The translations under genes were made by a program, and so were the position numbers. Of a stretch of 64,000 nt of DNA, positions 9,229 to 18,119 are shown one piece after another (position 1 is the first letter of the stretch; each line of letters begins with the position of its first letter). The notes beneath the pieces were generated by a model. The model was not told the origin of the DNA and ran no database searches. It worked only from the letters and a program-made list of their open reading frames with translations. This stretch comes from Saprospiraceae bacterium. GTDB taxonomy: Bacteria > Bacteroidota > Bacteroidia > Chitinophagales > Saprospiraceae. Location of the stretch: the NCBI GenBank assembly GCA_016718205.1, contig JADKEB010000017.1, forward strand, positions 1 through 64,000, read 5' to 3'.

Positions 9229-11832
9229 TTATTCCGGTTCGAAACCGAGCACAATATTGAATCTTCCGTATTTACCATCAGTGACTTGTTTGTCAAATCC
9301 CCAACCGTAGTCAAACCCGAGTAATCCAAACATAGGCAGAAATACCCTGGCACCAAATCCAGCTGATCTCTTCAGATCAAAAGGATTGAAGGTTTTGGCC
9401 GACCGGTATGCGTTTCCGCCCTGGATCCAGCTGGTGAGAAAGATGGTGGAGTTCGGATTTAGCGATAGTGGGTACCTGAATTCTACGGTGTATTTATTGT
9501 ATATAGGTGCTCCTTGAAATCCGCCGGTATTGGTCTGTTCTCCATTGCCGATGATATCTCGGGTATCATAACCTCTCAATGCAATAATCTCTTTTCCCTG
9601 CAATCCGGCGTTCTGATTATTGATACCATCTCCACCCAGCTCAAATCTTTCAAAAGGTGGTATGCCTATATCCCGATTGTATGCACCCAAAATACCTATT
9701 TTGACATTGGTCGCAACGACCAGTTTGTCTACTATGTTGAAGTACCATTCTGCACTGATCTTCCACTTATGGTACTCCAGATATCTGAATTTGCTTCCTT
9801 CTTTCAGCTCATCAACTTTTGCATTTACATCTGCTTCAGACACCGGACTCGCAGGTCCGTTTTCAAATGCAAGTTCCCGACGTATTTCTTCTTTTTGTGC
9901 CTCTGAGACTTCAAAAAATTTCTCTTTTCTAAATAGAGAATATGGCGGAGTCACCTGAAGTGAAAGCGTCATCCTCGATCCCCGGCGCGGGAACAGAGGA
10001 TCACTGATATTACTTCTCGTAAAGGTCTGGCGTATACTAAAATTGTTGAATGTACCTTTTGATATAGCAAAACCTCCGGACCTGAAATTATCCAAGGCGA
10101 TTTTTTCAATATTCAAAGTGGTATTGCTCGCAAAATAGTCATCCGGCCATTTCAACTGAGATCCTATACCTATAAATCCTCTTGTAATGCCGAGTTTTCC
10201 TTGTCCTGACAGCGAGTAGTCAAAAGCCGTGTGTACACCTCCAATAGTAAAGGATCGTGGTTTTTTGCCTCCAAGCCATGGTTCTGTAAATGATGCATTG
10301 TATGATCTGAAAAACCGGCTGTTGGATTGTAGTCGTACAGACAATTTCTGACCATCACCTTGCGGAAGTGGGCTCCAGGTGGACCGATTTCTAATATTAC
10401 CTATAGAAAAGTTATTAAAAACGACACCAAGTGTTCCTATCAATCCGCTGAATCCTCCATATCCGGCTGATAGTTCCAACTGATCTGAAGGTTTCTCTTC
10501 AAGAGTATATACTATATCTACTGTACCTCGGTTTTGGTTTACATTGGTGCCGATATCCAGATTTTCAGGGTTGAAGTATCCCAGATTGATAATTTCTCTT
10601 TGAGACCGCATGATATCACCTCTGCTGAATTTTTGGCCGGGCTTGGTTCTGATTTCGCGGCGCACTATATGTTCGTTGGTGCGGTCATTTCCTTTGATGA
10701 CTACATTTTCCACTGTAAATTGTGGACCTTCAAATATCCTCATCTCGAGATCTACCGAGTCGTTTTCTATGGCTATTTCTGTGGGTTGGATATCAAATGC
10801 AAGATATCCGTCATCCAGATACAGAGAAGATATATCTCTGCCATCAAGACTGAATTTCAGCCTGTTATTTAGCATTTCGGGGTTGTATATGTCACCTCTG
10901 GAGATACCTAAGACTGTGTATAGCTGTTCATCATTATACAATGAGTTACCTTTCCAGCTGATATTTCTATAATAATGCTTGCGGCCTTCATCCATTTTGA
11001 TATTAACCATGATATTACCTTCGGCATTACGATATGTTGTATCAGAAATGATGGTCATATTTTTAAAGCCTTCATTCTGATAAAATTTGGTCAGAGATTT
11101 TAAATCTTCCTGATATTCTTTTTCAATAAATTTTGACTTTCTGAACAATGTTCCTGCTCTTTTTGTCTTACTCATCTTTTTTCTCAATTTCTTGTCAGAA
11201 TACGTTTTATTTCCTTCAAAAACGATATCTTCAACCTTCACACGATCTTTGGGATCAATTGCAAATTCCAACCTTACTGATGATGTTTTGCCTTCTTCCA
11301 CTACTTCTTTCACTTTGACTTCAGTGTCCAGCTTTCCTTTTTCGACAAAATACTTGACAATTTTGCTTTTAGCAAGTTCTTTTTGATCATCAGTGACGAT
11401 GCCACCTTTTGTGAGAATATTTTTTAAAGCTTCATTGAGATCATCGTGTGTACCGGATTTGACTCCTGAAAATGACCATCGCGAGAGCGTAGGTCTGTCG
11501 ATCAGGATCATTTTTAAAAATACTACATTACCTTCTGTCTTTTCGATATATATCTGAACATCATCAAATAAGCGGAGCTTCAGCAGTGATTTGATGGCTG
11601 CGCCAACTGCCGGACCAGGTATCTGGATTTTACCACCTTCACGAAGACCGGAGATAGATTTTATCGCATTACGGTCTCTGTTTTCTGAACCTATGATGGT
11701 GATGCCTCCGATTTCATATGTATTCTTGCTGGTATAATCTATCACAGCGTTTTCTTGTTGTGCTTGTACCACAGCACACATAGTGATGGAGATTATTGTT
11801 AGTAAAAATATGTACCTGAAATAAATTTTCAT
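9229..11832 (-). CDS. bamA: Outer-membrane protein assembly factor BamA
   Basis: Core of the machine that inserts beta-barrel proteins into the outer membrane. 867 aa: signal peptide 1-24, a chain of POTRA domains (about 35-460; repeats such as VEDIVFEGNKTYSDKKLRKKM and VENVVIKGNDRTNEHIV), then a C-terminal Omp85 barrel with SAGYGGFSGLIGTLGVVFNN and the conserved loop motif LRGYDTRD near residue 750. It ends GFEPE, a usual C-terminus in this phylum. Sits 90 bases after uppS and before skp, an envelope-biogenesis operon. A second, POTRA-less Omp85-like protein is at 57009. Confidence 0.95.
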   Translation of the reverse strand: MKIYFRYIFLLTIISITMCAVVQAQQENAVIDYTSKNTYEIGGITIIGSENRDRNAIKSISGLREGGKIQIPGPAVGAAIKSLLKLRLFDDVQIYIEKTEGNVVFLKMILIDRPTLSRWSFSGVKSGTHDDLNEALKNILTKGGIVTDDQKELAKSKIVKYFVEKGKLDTEVKVKEVVEEGKTSSVRLEFAIDPKDRVKVEDIVFEGNKTYSDKKLRKKMSKTKRAGTLFRKSKFIEKEYQEDLKSLTKFYQNEGFKNMTIISDTTYRNAEGNIMVNIKMDEGRKHYYRNISWKGNSLYNDEQLYTVLGISRGDIYNPEMLNNRLKFSLDGRDISSLYLDDGYLAFDIQPTEIAIENDSVDLEMRIFEGPQFTVENVVIKGNDRTNEHIVRREIRTKPGQKFSRGDIMRSQREIINLGYFNPENLDIGTNVNQNRGTVDIVYTLEEKPSDQLELSAGYGGFSGLIGTLGVVFNNFSIGNIRNRSTWSPLPQGDGQKLSVRLQSNSRFFRSYNASFTEPWLGGKKPRSFTIGGVHTAFDYSLSGQGKLGITRGFIGIGSQLKWPDDYFASNTTLNIEKIALDNFRSGGFAISKGTFNNFSIRQTFTRSNISDPLFPRRGSRMTLSLQVTPPYSLFRKEKFFEVSEAQKEEIRRELAFENGPASPVSEADVNAKVDELKEGSKFRYLEYHKWKISAEWYFNIVDKLVVATNVKIGILGAYNRDIGIPPFERFELGGDGINNQNAGLQGKEIIALRGYDTRDIIGNGEQTNTGGFQGAPIYNKYTVEFRYPLSLNPNSTIFLTSWIQGGNAYRSAKTFNPFDLKRSAGFGARVFLPMFGLLGFDYGWGFDKQVTDGKYGRFNIVLGFEPE

Positions 11833-11922
11833 AAATTGTTATTAACTTGTTCTGCAGTTTCAAACGCTATAGTTACTCTAACCGCTGTTATCAAATTTTC
11901 TTTTAACATTTTCTTAATGATG

Positions 11923-12675
11923 TTAAAATGATTTTTCTAATTGCTCACTGACCATTCCAAACCTTCTTTCTCTGTGTTGATAATCAAAGATAGCCTGATA
12001 GAAATCTTCTTTTCTGAAATCCGGCCAAAGGACATCTGTAAAATACAATTCAGCGTACGCTGCTTGCCATAGCAGGTAATTGCTGATCCTCCTTTCACCA
12101 CTGGTCCTGATCATCAGCTCAGGATCTGGTATGTCTCTTGTGGTCAAAAAAGTAGAAAAAAGTGAAGTATCAATTTGATCCGCATCGATTGTACCCGCTT
12201 TCACTTCCTGAGATATTTTTTTGACAGCTTCCACGATTTCCCATCTTGAAGAGTAATTGAGTGCCAATACCAAAGACATTCTTGTATTATTTTTGGTTTC
12301 ATCTATTGCTCTGAGCAAGGCATTTCTTGTTTTTTCCGGCAACTTACCTAAATCACCAATGGATAACAGACGAATATTATTTTTCATCAATGTCTTCACT
12401 TCGCTTTTGACGGTCTCCACAAGTAGAGTCATGAGCGCATTGACTTCAAATTGTGGTCTTGCCCAGTTTTCAGTAGAAAACGCATATAGAGTAAGGTATT
12501 CAATTCCCAATTCTGCAGAAGCTTCTGTTACTTCCCTGACTGAAACTACTCCATTTTTATGACCAAATACCCTTGGCTTACCATGTGTTTTGGCCCATCT
12601 TCCATTGCCATCCATGATGATAGCAATGTGCTTGGGTAGGTTATTCAATTCTATTTTGTCTCTGGTGGAAAACAT
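11923..12675 (-). CDS. uppS: Isoprenyl (undecaprenyl) diphosphate synthase
   Basis: cis-Prenyltransferase that makes the C55 lipid carrier for cell-wall and surface-glycan synthesis. 250 aa, normal length. Diagnostic motifs: HIAIIMDGNGRWA (catalytic Asp 22), LTLYAFSTENW, and the substrate-binding RTSGERRISNYLLWQAAYAEL followed by WPDF. The usual RLSN reads RISN, a conservative change. First gene of the uppS-bamA-skp cluster. Confidence 0.95.
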   Translation of the reverse strand: MFSTRDKIELNNLPKHIAIIMDGNGRWAKTHGKPRVFGHKNGVVSVREVTEASAELGIEYLTLYAFSTENWARPQFEVNALMTLLVETVKSEVKTLMKNNIRLLSIGDLGKLPEKTRNALLRAIDETKNNTRMSLVLALNYSSRWEIVEAVKKISQEVKAGTIDADQIDTSLFSTFLTTRDIPDPELMIRTSGERRISNYLLWQAAYAELYFTDVLWPDFRKEDFYQAIFDYQHRERRFGMVSEQLEKSF

Positions 12676-12854
12676 TCAGTAAAGTATCAACTTTAAAAAG
12701 AAGCGCAAAAGTAATAAAACTTTGTGTGTAGGAAGATTTTTTCACATTATTTATTTGAATGTCAATGCCATAGAATAGTTTTGGAAGAAAAACTTTAAAA
12801 TTTGATATAAAAAGCTAAAATGAGGTTCGTTGCGAGACCTTTATCCCTTATTAT

Positions 12855-13347
12855 AGGTGCATTTCATTTTTTCGCACTGTGCTCGATTTTTTATCAAGAT
12901 TCGTTTGTTCGTCGTAGCTTTTAGCTACGATGCAATATATTAAGGCATCTTGACTGAATCGCAAAAAAAAATTGATGATTTTTAATGTGAGGCGAAAAAA
13001 TGAAATACACCCCTTATTATTCAATTATCTCTAATCTTTATGTCCGAAATTAATATAGGGACGTAGTCCTGTAATCTTTGTAGCAAAAATATCCACACAC
13101 CATCACGTAGGGGCGTAGCCCTGTGATCATAAAAGATGTGGTAAATATAAGATGTCAGGGCTACGCCCCTTATGTTTCAGGTGCTAATGTTTTCTACAAA
13201 GATGATAGAGCTACGCTCCTGCTCCGATAGACGGGAGTAATTTATCTGCACGATCATGTCTCTAAAGCATCATTTGTTCGTAGTAGCATTAAATCGCAAA
13301 AAAAATTGATGATTTTTAATATGAGGCGAAAAAATGAAATACATCCC
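12855..13347. repeat. Composite GGTGCATTTCA element, copy 1
   Basis: About 490 bp nearly identical to 45658-46143. Inside it, 12855-13012 is a complete short element with ends AGGTGCATTTCATTTTTTCG and GCGAAAAAATGAAATACACC, flanked by an 8-bp target duplication CTTATTAT (12847-12854 and 13013-13020). The middle carries a long palindrome built from GGGGCGTAGCCCTG and CAGGGCTACGCCCC. The right end (13285-13347) repeats the inner TIR half. The short unit also contains TCGTAGC/GCTACGA hairpin arms. Non-coding; a transposase would have to act in trans. Confidence 0.85.
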
Positions 13348-14044
13348 TTTTTATCTTTATCCTAAGGGATAAAAATATAACCTGACTATATAAGCGGCTG
13401 CATATGCCTGTAAATTCATCTTTTTTACTGCAAATCGTACATTTTCCAGCTAGATGACTGTAATCACTGCTACGGCACAATTATCAAAGGATGGTGATTG
13501 ACAGAACGGTGCTGAAGCAAAATTGAGTTTTAACTACAGTGAAAAAAAAAGGTACGAATCGTACCTTTTTGAGTTGTGAACCGAAAACTTCGTCCTCAGA
13601 CATCATATCAAAAATGTTTTTTGGACAAAAGAATCTGGTGGCTAAAAAAATGCGTACAATTGGAGAAATTGGGGTATCTTTAAAGATTTTGAATTAAAAT
13701 TGTTGAGTGCATCCCAAAATTGAACTTTTAAAAAAGTTCAATTTGTTTTGCCTCTTGCCATGCCTCATCGGCAGGCAGGCCTAACGGATGCAAAATGAAT
13801 ATTACCAAAAAATATATAAAAAAATGGTATAAACCCAAAATGTTTCATTCTGAATTAAGGTAAAAAAAACGAAGGCTTTCTAAATCAAGTAGTCAGAAAA
13901 CCTTCGCATGAACCTAAAAATGTTGAAATTATGCGGCATTCAAATACTTTTATCTGAAATATGGAGGAAGGCACTGACCAAGCGGCACTCACCATTCCTC
14001 CATACGCACCCGAATATTTTTATATAAAAAAAATTTATTTATAC
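13348..14044. other. Intergenic region between repeat and micropeptides
   Basis: No recognised gene. It holds a perfect hairpin GGTACG-AAT-CGTACC with A/T flanks (13546-13570, terminator-like on either strand), a TGCATCCC-type repeat fragment with the inverted pair TTGAACTTTT/AAAAGTTCAA (about 13703-13752), a GGCAGGCAGGCC palindrome piece (about 13770) and a TATGGAGGAA/TTCCTCCATA stem (13961-14006) inside the 3' part of the micropeptide transcript. Confidence 0.55.
13862..13906 (-). terminator. Rho-independent terminator of the micropeptide unit
   Basis: On the minus strand the arms CGAAGGTTTTCT and AGAAAGCCTTCG pair over 12 positions (one G-U), with a 13-nt loop and an 8-T tail. There is no other minus-strand gene between it and the micropeptides, so it closes their transcript. 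Confidence 0.85.
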
Positions 14045-14110
14045 TTAAAAGCCATCAGTATCGTCATCACAAATACCTAAAGCTGTAAGAATTATTATTA
14101 CTATGTCCAT
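14045..14110 (-). CDS. Putative 21-aa micropeptide, copy 2
   Basis: Residues 1-13 read MDIVIIILTALGI and 14-21 CDDDTDGF: a short hydrophobic half, one cysteine and an acidic tail. It differs from copy 1 by only two bases, both amino-acid changing (codons 3 and 5). Identity continues past the stop (TTTTAAGTATAAA). No Shine-Dalgarno, as is usual in this phylum. A strong terminator downstream and a promoter-like site upstream of copy 1 support transcription. No family recognised. It could be a signalling peptide, a small membrane-active toxin, a modified-peptide precursor or a non-coding repeat. Confidence 0.45.
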   Translation of the reverse strand: MDIVIIILTALGICDDDTDGF

Positions 14111-14151
14111 TTTGAATAAATTAAGTAGTTTGTAAAAATTATTTTTTATAC

Positions 14152-14217
14152 TTAAAAGCCATCAGTATCGTCATCACAAATACCTAAAGCTGTAAGAATT
14201 ATTGTTACTACGTCCAT
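14152..14217 (-). CDS. Putative 21-aa micropeptide, copy 1
   Basis: First of two tandem near-identical ORFs on one minus-strand transcript: MDVVTIILTALGI (1-13) then CDDDTDGF (14-21). The unit repeats every 107 bases; upstream sequences of the two copies are alike only near the ATG (AACTA...AAAATGGAC), while the coding part and the bases after the stop match. About 40 bases of leader lie between the -7 element at 14268 and this ATG. The divergent 497-aa TPR-like gene shares the upstream region. Coding status is inferred from the duplication and the intact frame and is not proven. Confidence 0.45.
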   Translation of the reverse strand: MDVVTIILTALGICDDDTDGF

Positions 14218-14267
14218 TTTAATTAAATTTAGTTGTTTGTTAATAAATTTTGTTTTAATTGATAAGA

Positions 14268-14275
14268 CAAAAGTA
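14268..14275 (-). promoter_or_regulatory. -7 promoter element for the micropeptide unit
   Basis: Minus-strand TACTTTTG matches the Bacteroidota TANNTTTG consensus exactly and lies about 50 bases upstream of the first micropeptide ATG. No perfect -33 TTTG is seen; TTTA lies at slightly short spacing. Confidence 0.45.
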
Positions 14276-14411
14276 ATAGGTTGATACCAACTAAACTTTA
14301 ACAGAACACACAAAATTTACTTACGCTAAAATCTTTATTTATTACGTAAAAAAATCACAATGAACAGGCAATCAATTAAATATATTTTTACTTGTATTTA
14401 ATTTTATCTTA

Positions 14412-14458
14412 AAACATACATTTTCTTTTACATTATTTAAAGAAGATCATGTATGTTT
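14412..14458. promoter_or_regulatory. Long hairpin or operator in the divergent intergenic region
   Basis: Arms AAACATACAT and ATGTATGTTT with a second inner pair TTCTTT/AAAGAA. It sits between the two divergent units, about 195 bases before the TPR-like gene. Could be a protein-binding palindrome or a transcript hairpin. Confidence 0.4.
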
Positions 14459-14652
14459 GTTGTTTCTTAACACAAATGTAATAGGAAAAAAAATGTCCAT
14501 CATTAACACTTTTTCAAGAATAAATTTATTAAAAAAACTAAATATTTTGAGGAAATATTTAATTAAGATATTGAATTTCAACTATATAGGAAATTTCTAA
14601 TATATTGATCAGCTACAAAATGTGTCTAAATAATATATCAAATCAATGAAAT

Positions 14653-16146
14653 ATGCAACTTATATTAGTATTGAAAGAACTTAAAGAAATACTTTCAACG
14701 CGAAGGAACGACTTTAATTACAGTAAAAAATTGGATGAATTCGAATCCATCATCGACAGTATTAAGAGCACAGATGATAAGGAGTACTGCAGTCGACTGT
14801 ATAAAAAGAAAAACCTGACCAGCACTTACAAATCTCTTAAATACAGGATGGAAGAAAGGCTAATGAATGATGTAATAAGTCTTGCTTCTGAAGTAGAAAG
14901 CCTTAAGTCCAGAATAAGTGCCAATATAGTCATAGGTAAGTTATTTTACATTGCATCAGTATTTCAAAAGAGAAACTATAGAAATCCAGCAATTTCTTTG
15001 TTTGAAAAATGTTTTAGATTGTCAGAAAAATTCCACTATTTCAATTATGCCTTGCAATCGGGAGAGGCTTTGGCAGGACACTATGGCTTTGTGGATATCG
15101 ATAAAAAAAAAATGGAATATTATCTCAAAAAAAACAGAGAACTAATCTTGATTATAGAAGCTGAAAACTATGTCAGAGAAAGTAATACAATTATATCTCA
15201 CTTTTATGTGTCCCACAAAGGCGCAATGAGTTCTGATAATCTGGCGATAATAAAAAATCGGGTGGAAAAAATGAATGAACTTAAGAATAAGTATCAAACA
15301 TATTTTATAGTCAACTACACCAATGATCTTTCTTTCTATTATTTTCAGACTATTAAAAATTATCCCAAAGCTTTAGAAACAGCATTAAATTCATTAGAAG
15401 AAATTAAAAATAATAGTGAAGGATTTTCATTATTTCAAACTTATCGCAACATCGGCATCGCGCATTTATTGCTTAATAATTTTAATGATTCAATTATATG
15501 GCTCAATAAAGCCAAAGAATTTCCTTCTACAAAATCCAGATATTGGTTTTTTATAACCAGCTTGTTATATATGAATTATGCACATCAGGATCTTAGGAAA
15601 CTATTCGAATTATCTTATGAAGTACTCTCCAATGGGTACCTGACTGAAGATCCGTACTTTCATGAACAATGGAAAATAAGAGAGGCATTTTTACACTTTC
15701 TGATCCGTGCCGATAAAATCCAGCTAACAGAAGCAGAAAAAAAATCTCTTAAACCATTTGTAATTGGGAAGTTCCTTAATAGCGTACCTTTCCACTCAAA
15801 GGATAAATCCGGACAAAATATTACTATCATCATCATCCAGATACTCTTTTTGCTTATTGATAAAAAATATGACAAAATCATAGACAGGATCGATGCATTG
15901 ATACAATATTCTTATCGGTATCTCAAGAATGATGATACATTTAGGTCCAATTGTTTTATTAAAATGCTATTAAAAATGATTGCAGCAGATTTTCATCCTG
16001 TGAGAACAAGAACATATACTGCTGACCTTCAAAAAAAACTGGAAAAATCAAGCCTTGTAACCGATGAAAAAAGTTCTCAGGTAGAGATTATTCCTTATGA
16101 TTATTTATGGGAGGTGGTCATGGAGTTGTTGGAAAAGTACAAGTAA
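14653..16146 (+). CDS. TPR-like helical repeat protein, unknown function
   Basis: 497 aa, almost entirely alpha-helical by residue pattern, no signal peptide or membrane segment, so cytoplasmic. Segments spaced as in tetratricopeptide repeats are visible: YRNPAISLFEKCFRLSEKF (115-133), YPKALETALNSLEEIKNNS (about 238-256), YRNIGIAHLLLNNFNDSIIWL (about 263-283). The N-terminal 75 residues (LKELKEILSTRR, KSLKYRMEERLMNDV) resemble a family I recall as many paralogues in Saprospiraceae; that is recollection only. No DNA-binding or catalytic domain seen. Divergent from the micropeptide unit, so a peptide-receptor role is possible. It converges with the lipid kinase gene with 14 bases between stops. 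Confidence 0.7.
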   Translation: MQLILVLKELKEILSTRRNDFNYSKKLDEFESIIDSIKSTDDKEYCSRLYKKKNLTSTYKSLKYRMEERLMNDVISLASEVESLKSRISANIVIGKLFYIASVFQKRNYRNPAISLFEKCFRLSEKFHYFNYALQSGEALAGHYGFVDIDKKKMEYYLKKNRELILIIEAENYVRESNTIISHFYVSHKGAMSSDNLAIIKNRVEKMNELKNKYQTYFIVNYTNDLSFYYFQTIKNYPKALETALNSLEEIKNNSEGFSLFQTYRNIGIAHLLLNNFNDSIIWLNKAKEFPSTKSRYWFFITSLLYMNYAHQDLRKLFELSYEVLSNGYLTEDPYFHEQWKIREAFLHFLIRADKIQLTEAEKKSLKPFVIGKFLNSVPFHSKDKSGQNITIIIIQILFLLIDKKYDKIIDRIDALIQYSYRYLKNDDTFRSNCFIKMLLKMIAADFHPVRTRTYTADLQKKLEKSSLVTDEKSSQVEIIPYDYLWEVVMELLEKYK

Positions 16147-16160
16147 ATATCAAAGTACAT

Positions 16161-17081
16161 CTACCAATATTGCATAATTCTGATAGCAGAAGGCACTACT
16201 TCTATTTTTACATCTCCGGTTCCGACTACTTCTCCATCCGCCTCAATCGGAGCTGTGCCGCTAATAATCTTTATAGAAAGTCTGGAACATGTGGCATATA
16301 AGATATCTGGATGTTTGATATATCTGCCTTTCCTGAGATTGGACAGATGAAGCAGATAGTCGATGATAGTGACATTTCCGAGAGTGGTCACACCCAGCAG
16401 ACCATCATCTGGTCTGGAGTCAGGATATATGATAAGTCCATTGCCAAAGCTTTTGCTGTTACTAACAGCGATCATCATCATTTTGCCGGTATAATATTGT
16501 TTATTGTCAATAGATATGGTTACATCCGGTTTGTTGAAATGGAAAAAGGTTCTTAAGATTGCCAGGGAATAGGACAACCCTCCACTTAGTCCTTGCCGCC
16601 TCTGGCGATCCAGTAGCATGGTAGCATAACCGCCAAATCCGGCATCCATCACATTGAGAAAATATTTTTTACTGCCATTCTGAGTTATCAACCCTACGTC
16701 ATAATGTTTGAATTCTGGTTTTTTAATAGCGGCTAGTACTATATCTTCGTTAAAGCTGATTTCCTGGGCTCGGCTGAAATCATTTCCTGTGCCATTTGGC
16801 ACTAAACATATACCTGTATCCGGCATTTCAGACATTAATACACCATTGACCACTTCATTAAATGTTCCGTCTCCACCGACGGCAATGATCAAATGGTCCT
16901 GAATTTTACAACAATTTCGGGCAATTTCAGTGGCATGACCATGATATTCTGTATAAAAGAGCGAAATATTGCCTTTAAAATTTGTTTTTAAGGCATCAAA
17001 AAATGACAATAATTCTTTAGAGATCGGTCTGACCCCGTTTATGATACAAGAGATAGAATAGATATTTTGGTGTATTATCAT
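16161..17081 (-). CDS. Diacylglycerol kinase family lipid kinase (YegS/BmrU-like)
   Basis: ATP-dependent phosphorylation of a membrane lipid, probably diacylglycerol or a sphingoid base. 306 aa, normal length. The nucleotide-binding signature AVGGDGTFNEVVNG (about 66-79) and LVPNGTGNDFSR (about 92-103) are present, followed by the beta-sandwich domain with DVGLI and DAGFGG, and the C-terminal EADGEVVG. The substrate cannot be told from sequence. Stand-alone; no operon partner. Confidence 0.9.
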   Translation of the reverse strand: MIIHQNIYSISCIINGVRPISKELLSFFDALKTNFKGNISLFYTEYHGHATEIARNCCKIQDHLIIAVGGDGTFNEVVNGVLMSEMPDTGICLVPNGTGNDFSRAQEISFNEDIVLAAIKKPEFKHYDVGLITQNGSKKYFLNVMDAGFGGYATMLLDRQRRQGLSGGLSYSLAILRTFFHFNKPDVTISIDNKQYYTGKMMMIAVSNSKSFGNGLIIYPDSRPDDGLLGVTTLGNVTIIDYLLHLSNLRKGRYIKHPDILYATCSRLSIKIISGTAPIEADGEVVGTGDVKIEVVPSAIRIMQYW

Positions 17082-17233
17082 CGTTTGAGCTGATGCAGAT
17101 CATCAAAATTGTGTAAATATAATGATACTTTTATATTTGGAGATATAAATTATTATGGTCTAAACAAAGTTTGAGTATGTTTTAAATTTTATTCACTCTA
17201 GTGCTCTGTCCAGATAAAGTTATAAATTAAGTT

Positions 17234-17590
17234 GTGAGATATTTTGCAGAAATAGATCCACCCAGTATTATTGATTTTTACACGACCACTTTCGGCGGAA
17301 TATATCTGGGCGAGATAACATACAGACTTACTGATTTTTTCTGGAACTATCCTTCAAAATTCAAAAACCCCATCTTCAGGAAGGTGATCGGAGGTATGAT
17401 CAATCCGGTAGCAGATATCAATAGGTGGGTACTGGGCAAAAACCTGACTATCACTACCAATTCATTTACATCTTTGGAGTTTTCACCCAATTCCGGATTA
17501 AATTACCGCTTTGATCCATCACAAGAGAAGATGAGTGCTATCGGCCAAAGGATCGGTTTTGATCTGAGTAATGGAAATATATACGACTGA
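17234..17590 (+). pseudogene. DUF3943 protein fragment
   Basis: 118 aa resembling the middle of DUF3943 membrane proteins: FGGIYLGEITYRLTDFFW and IGGMINPVADINRW. Complete members are several hundred residues with an N-terminal signal and more sequence on both sides. Upstream (about 17172) there is an AGTATGTTTTAAA repeat-like end, and 50 bases downstream the tandem 207-bp repeats begin, so both ends appear lost to rearrangement. Confidence 0.6.
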
Positions 17591-17646
17591 ACCAAAATCA
17601 AATACTATGCTTTTGACCATTTTAGATTCAACTCATGTTTTTTTTT

Positions 17647-17853
17647 AAAAGCGACAATGCCAAAAATCAAAGAACGAATCTAACTCCCTGCATTTTAGGC
17701 CTGCCTGCCTACGTAGTAGGGCAGGCCTGCCTAGCGGCAAGACAGGGGAGGGTTGGGGTGGGTAAAAACAGAGCTGTTGTTTATACCCATCCCCCGACCC
17801 CTTCCCTCAAGAAGGAAGGGGTGGCGCACGAGTCTTAGCGGGGATGATAAAAA
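17647..17853. repeat. Direct repeat unit 1 (207 bp)
   Basis: Nearly identical to 17901-18106, separated by 47 bp. Holds GCCTGCCTGCC/GGCAGGCCTGCC palindromes and CCCTTCCC...GGAAGGGG arms. The open frame through it is low-complexity repeat, not a gene. Confidence 0.85.
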
Positions 17854-17900
17854 TTGAGTTTGTTACTTCTTTTTTGACATTTGATTAAATTTATCTTTAA

Positions 17901-18106
17901 AAAAGCGACAATGCCAAAAATCAAAGAACGAATCTAACTCCCTCCATTTTAAGCCCGCCTGCCTACGTAGTCGGGCAGGCCTGCCTGACGGCAAGGCAGG
18001 GGAGGGTTGGGGTGGGTAAAAACAGAGCTGTCATTTATACCCATCCCCGACCCCTTCCCTCAAGAAGCAAGGGGTGACGCACGAGTCTTAGCGGGGATGA
18101 TAAAAA
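17901..18106. repeat. Direct repeat unit 2 (206 bp)
   Basis: Second copy of the unit above with scattered changes. It ends 14 bases from the stop of the truncated exported protein on the minus strand, whose 3' end was probably removed by this repeat. Confidence 0.85.
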
Positions 18107-18119
18107 GGCTTTGTTCTTG

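Noticed and set aside
13546..13570. Terminator for a hidden gene between the composite repeat and the micropeptides
   Set aside because: The hairpin is good but no upstream gene on either strand could be supported, so it is only listed within the intergenic entry.
13920..14020. A 36-codon frame in the 3' part of the micropeptide transcript (starting ATGGTGAGTGCC)
   Set aside because: It runs into the terminator stem and shows no protein-like pattern.
17635..17838. An open frame through the first 207-bp repeat
   Set aside because: Translation is palindromic repeat sequence and the second repeat copy does not keep the frame.
17647..18106. Possible CRISPR array
   Set aside because: Only two long units, no short regular repeats and spacers, no cas genes.
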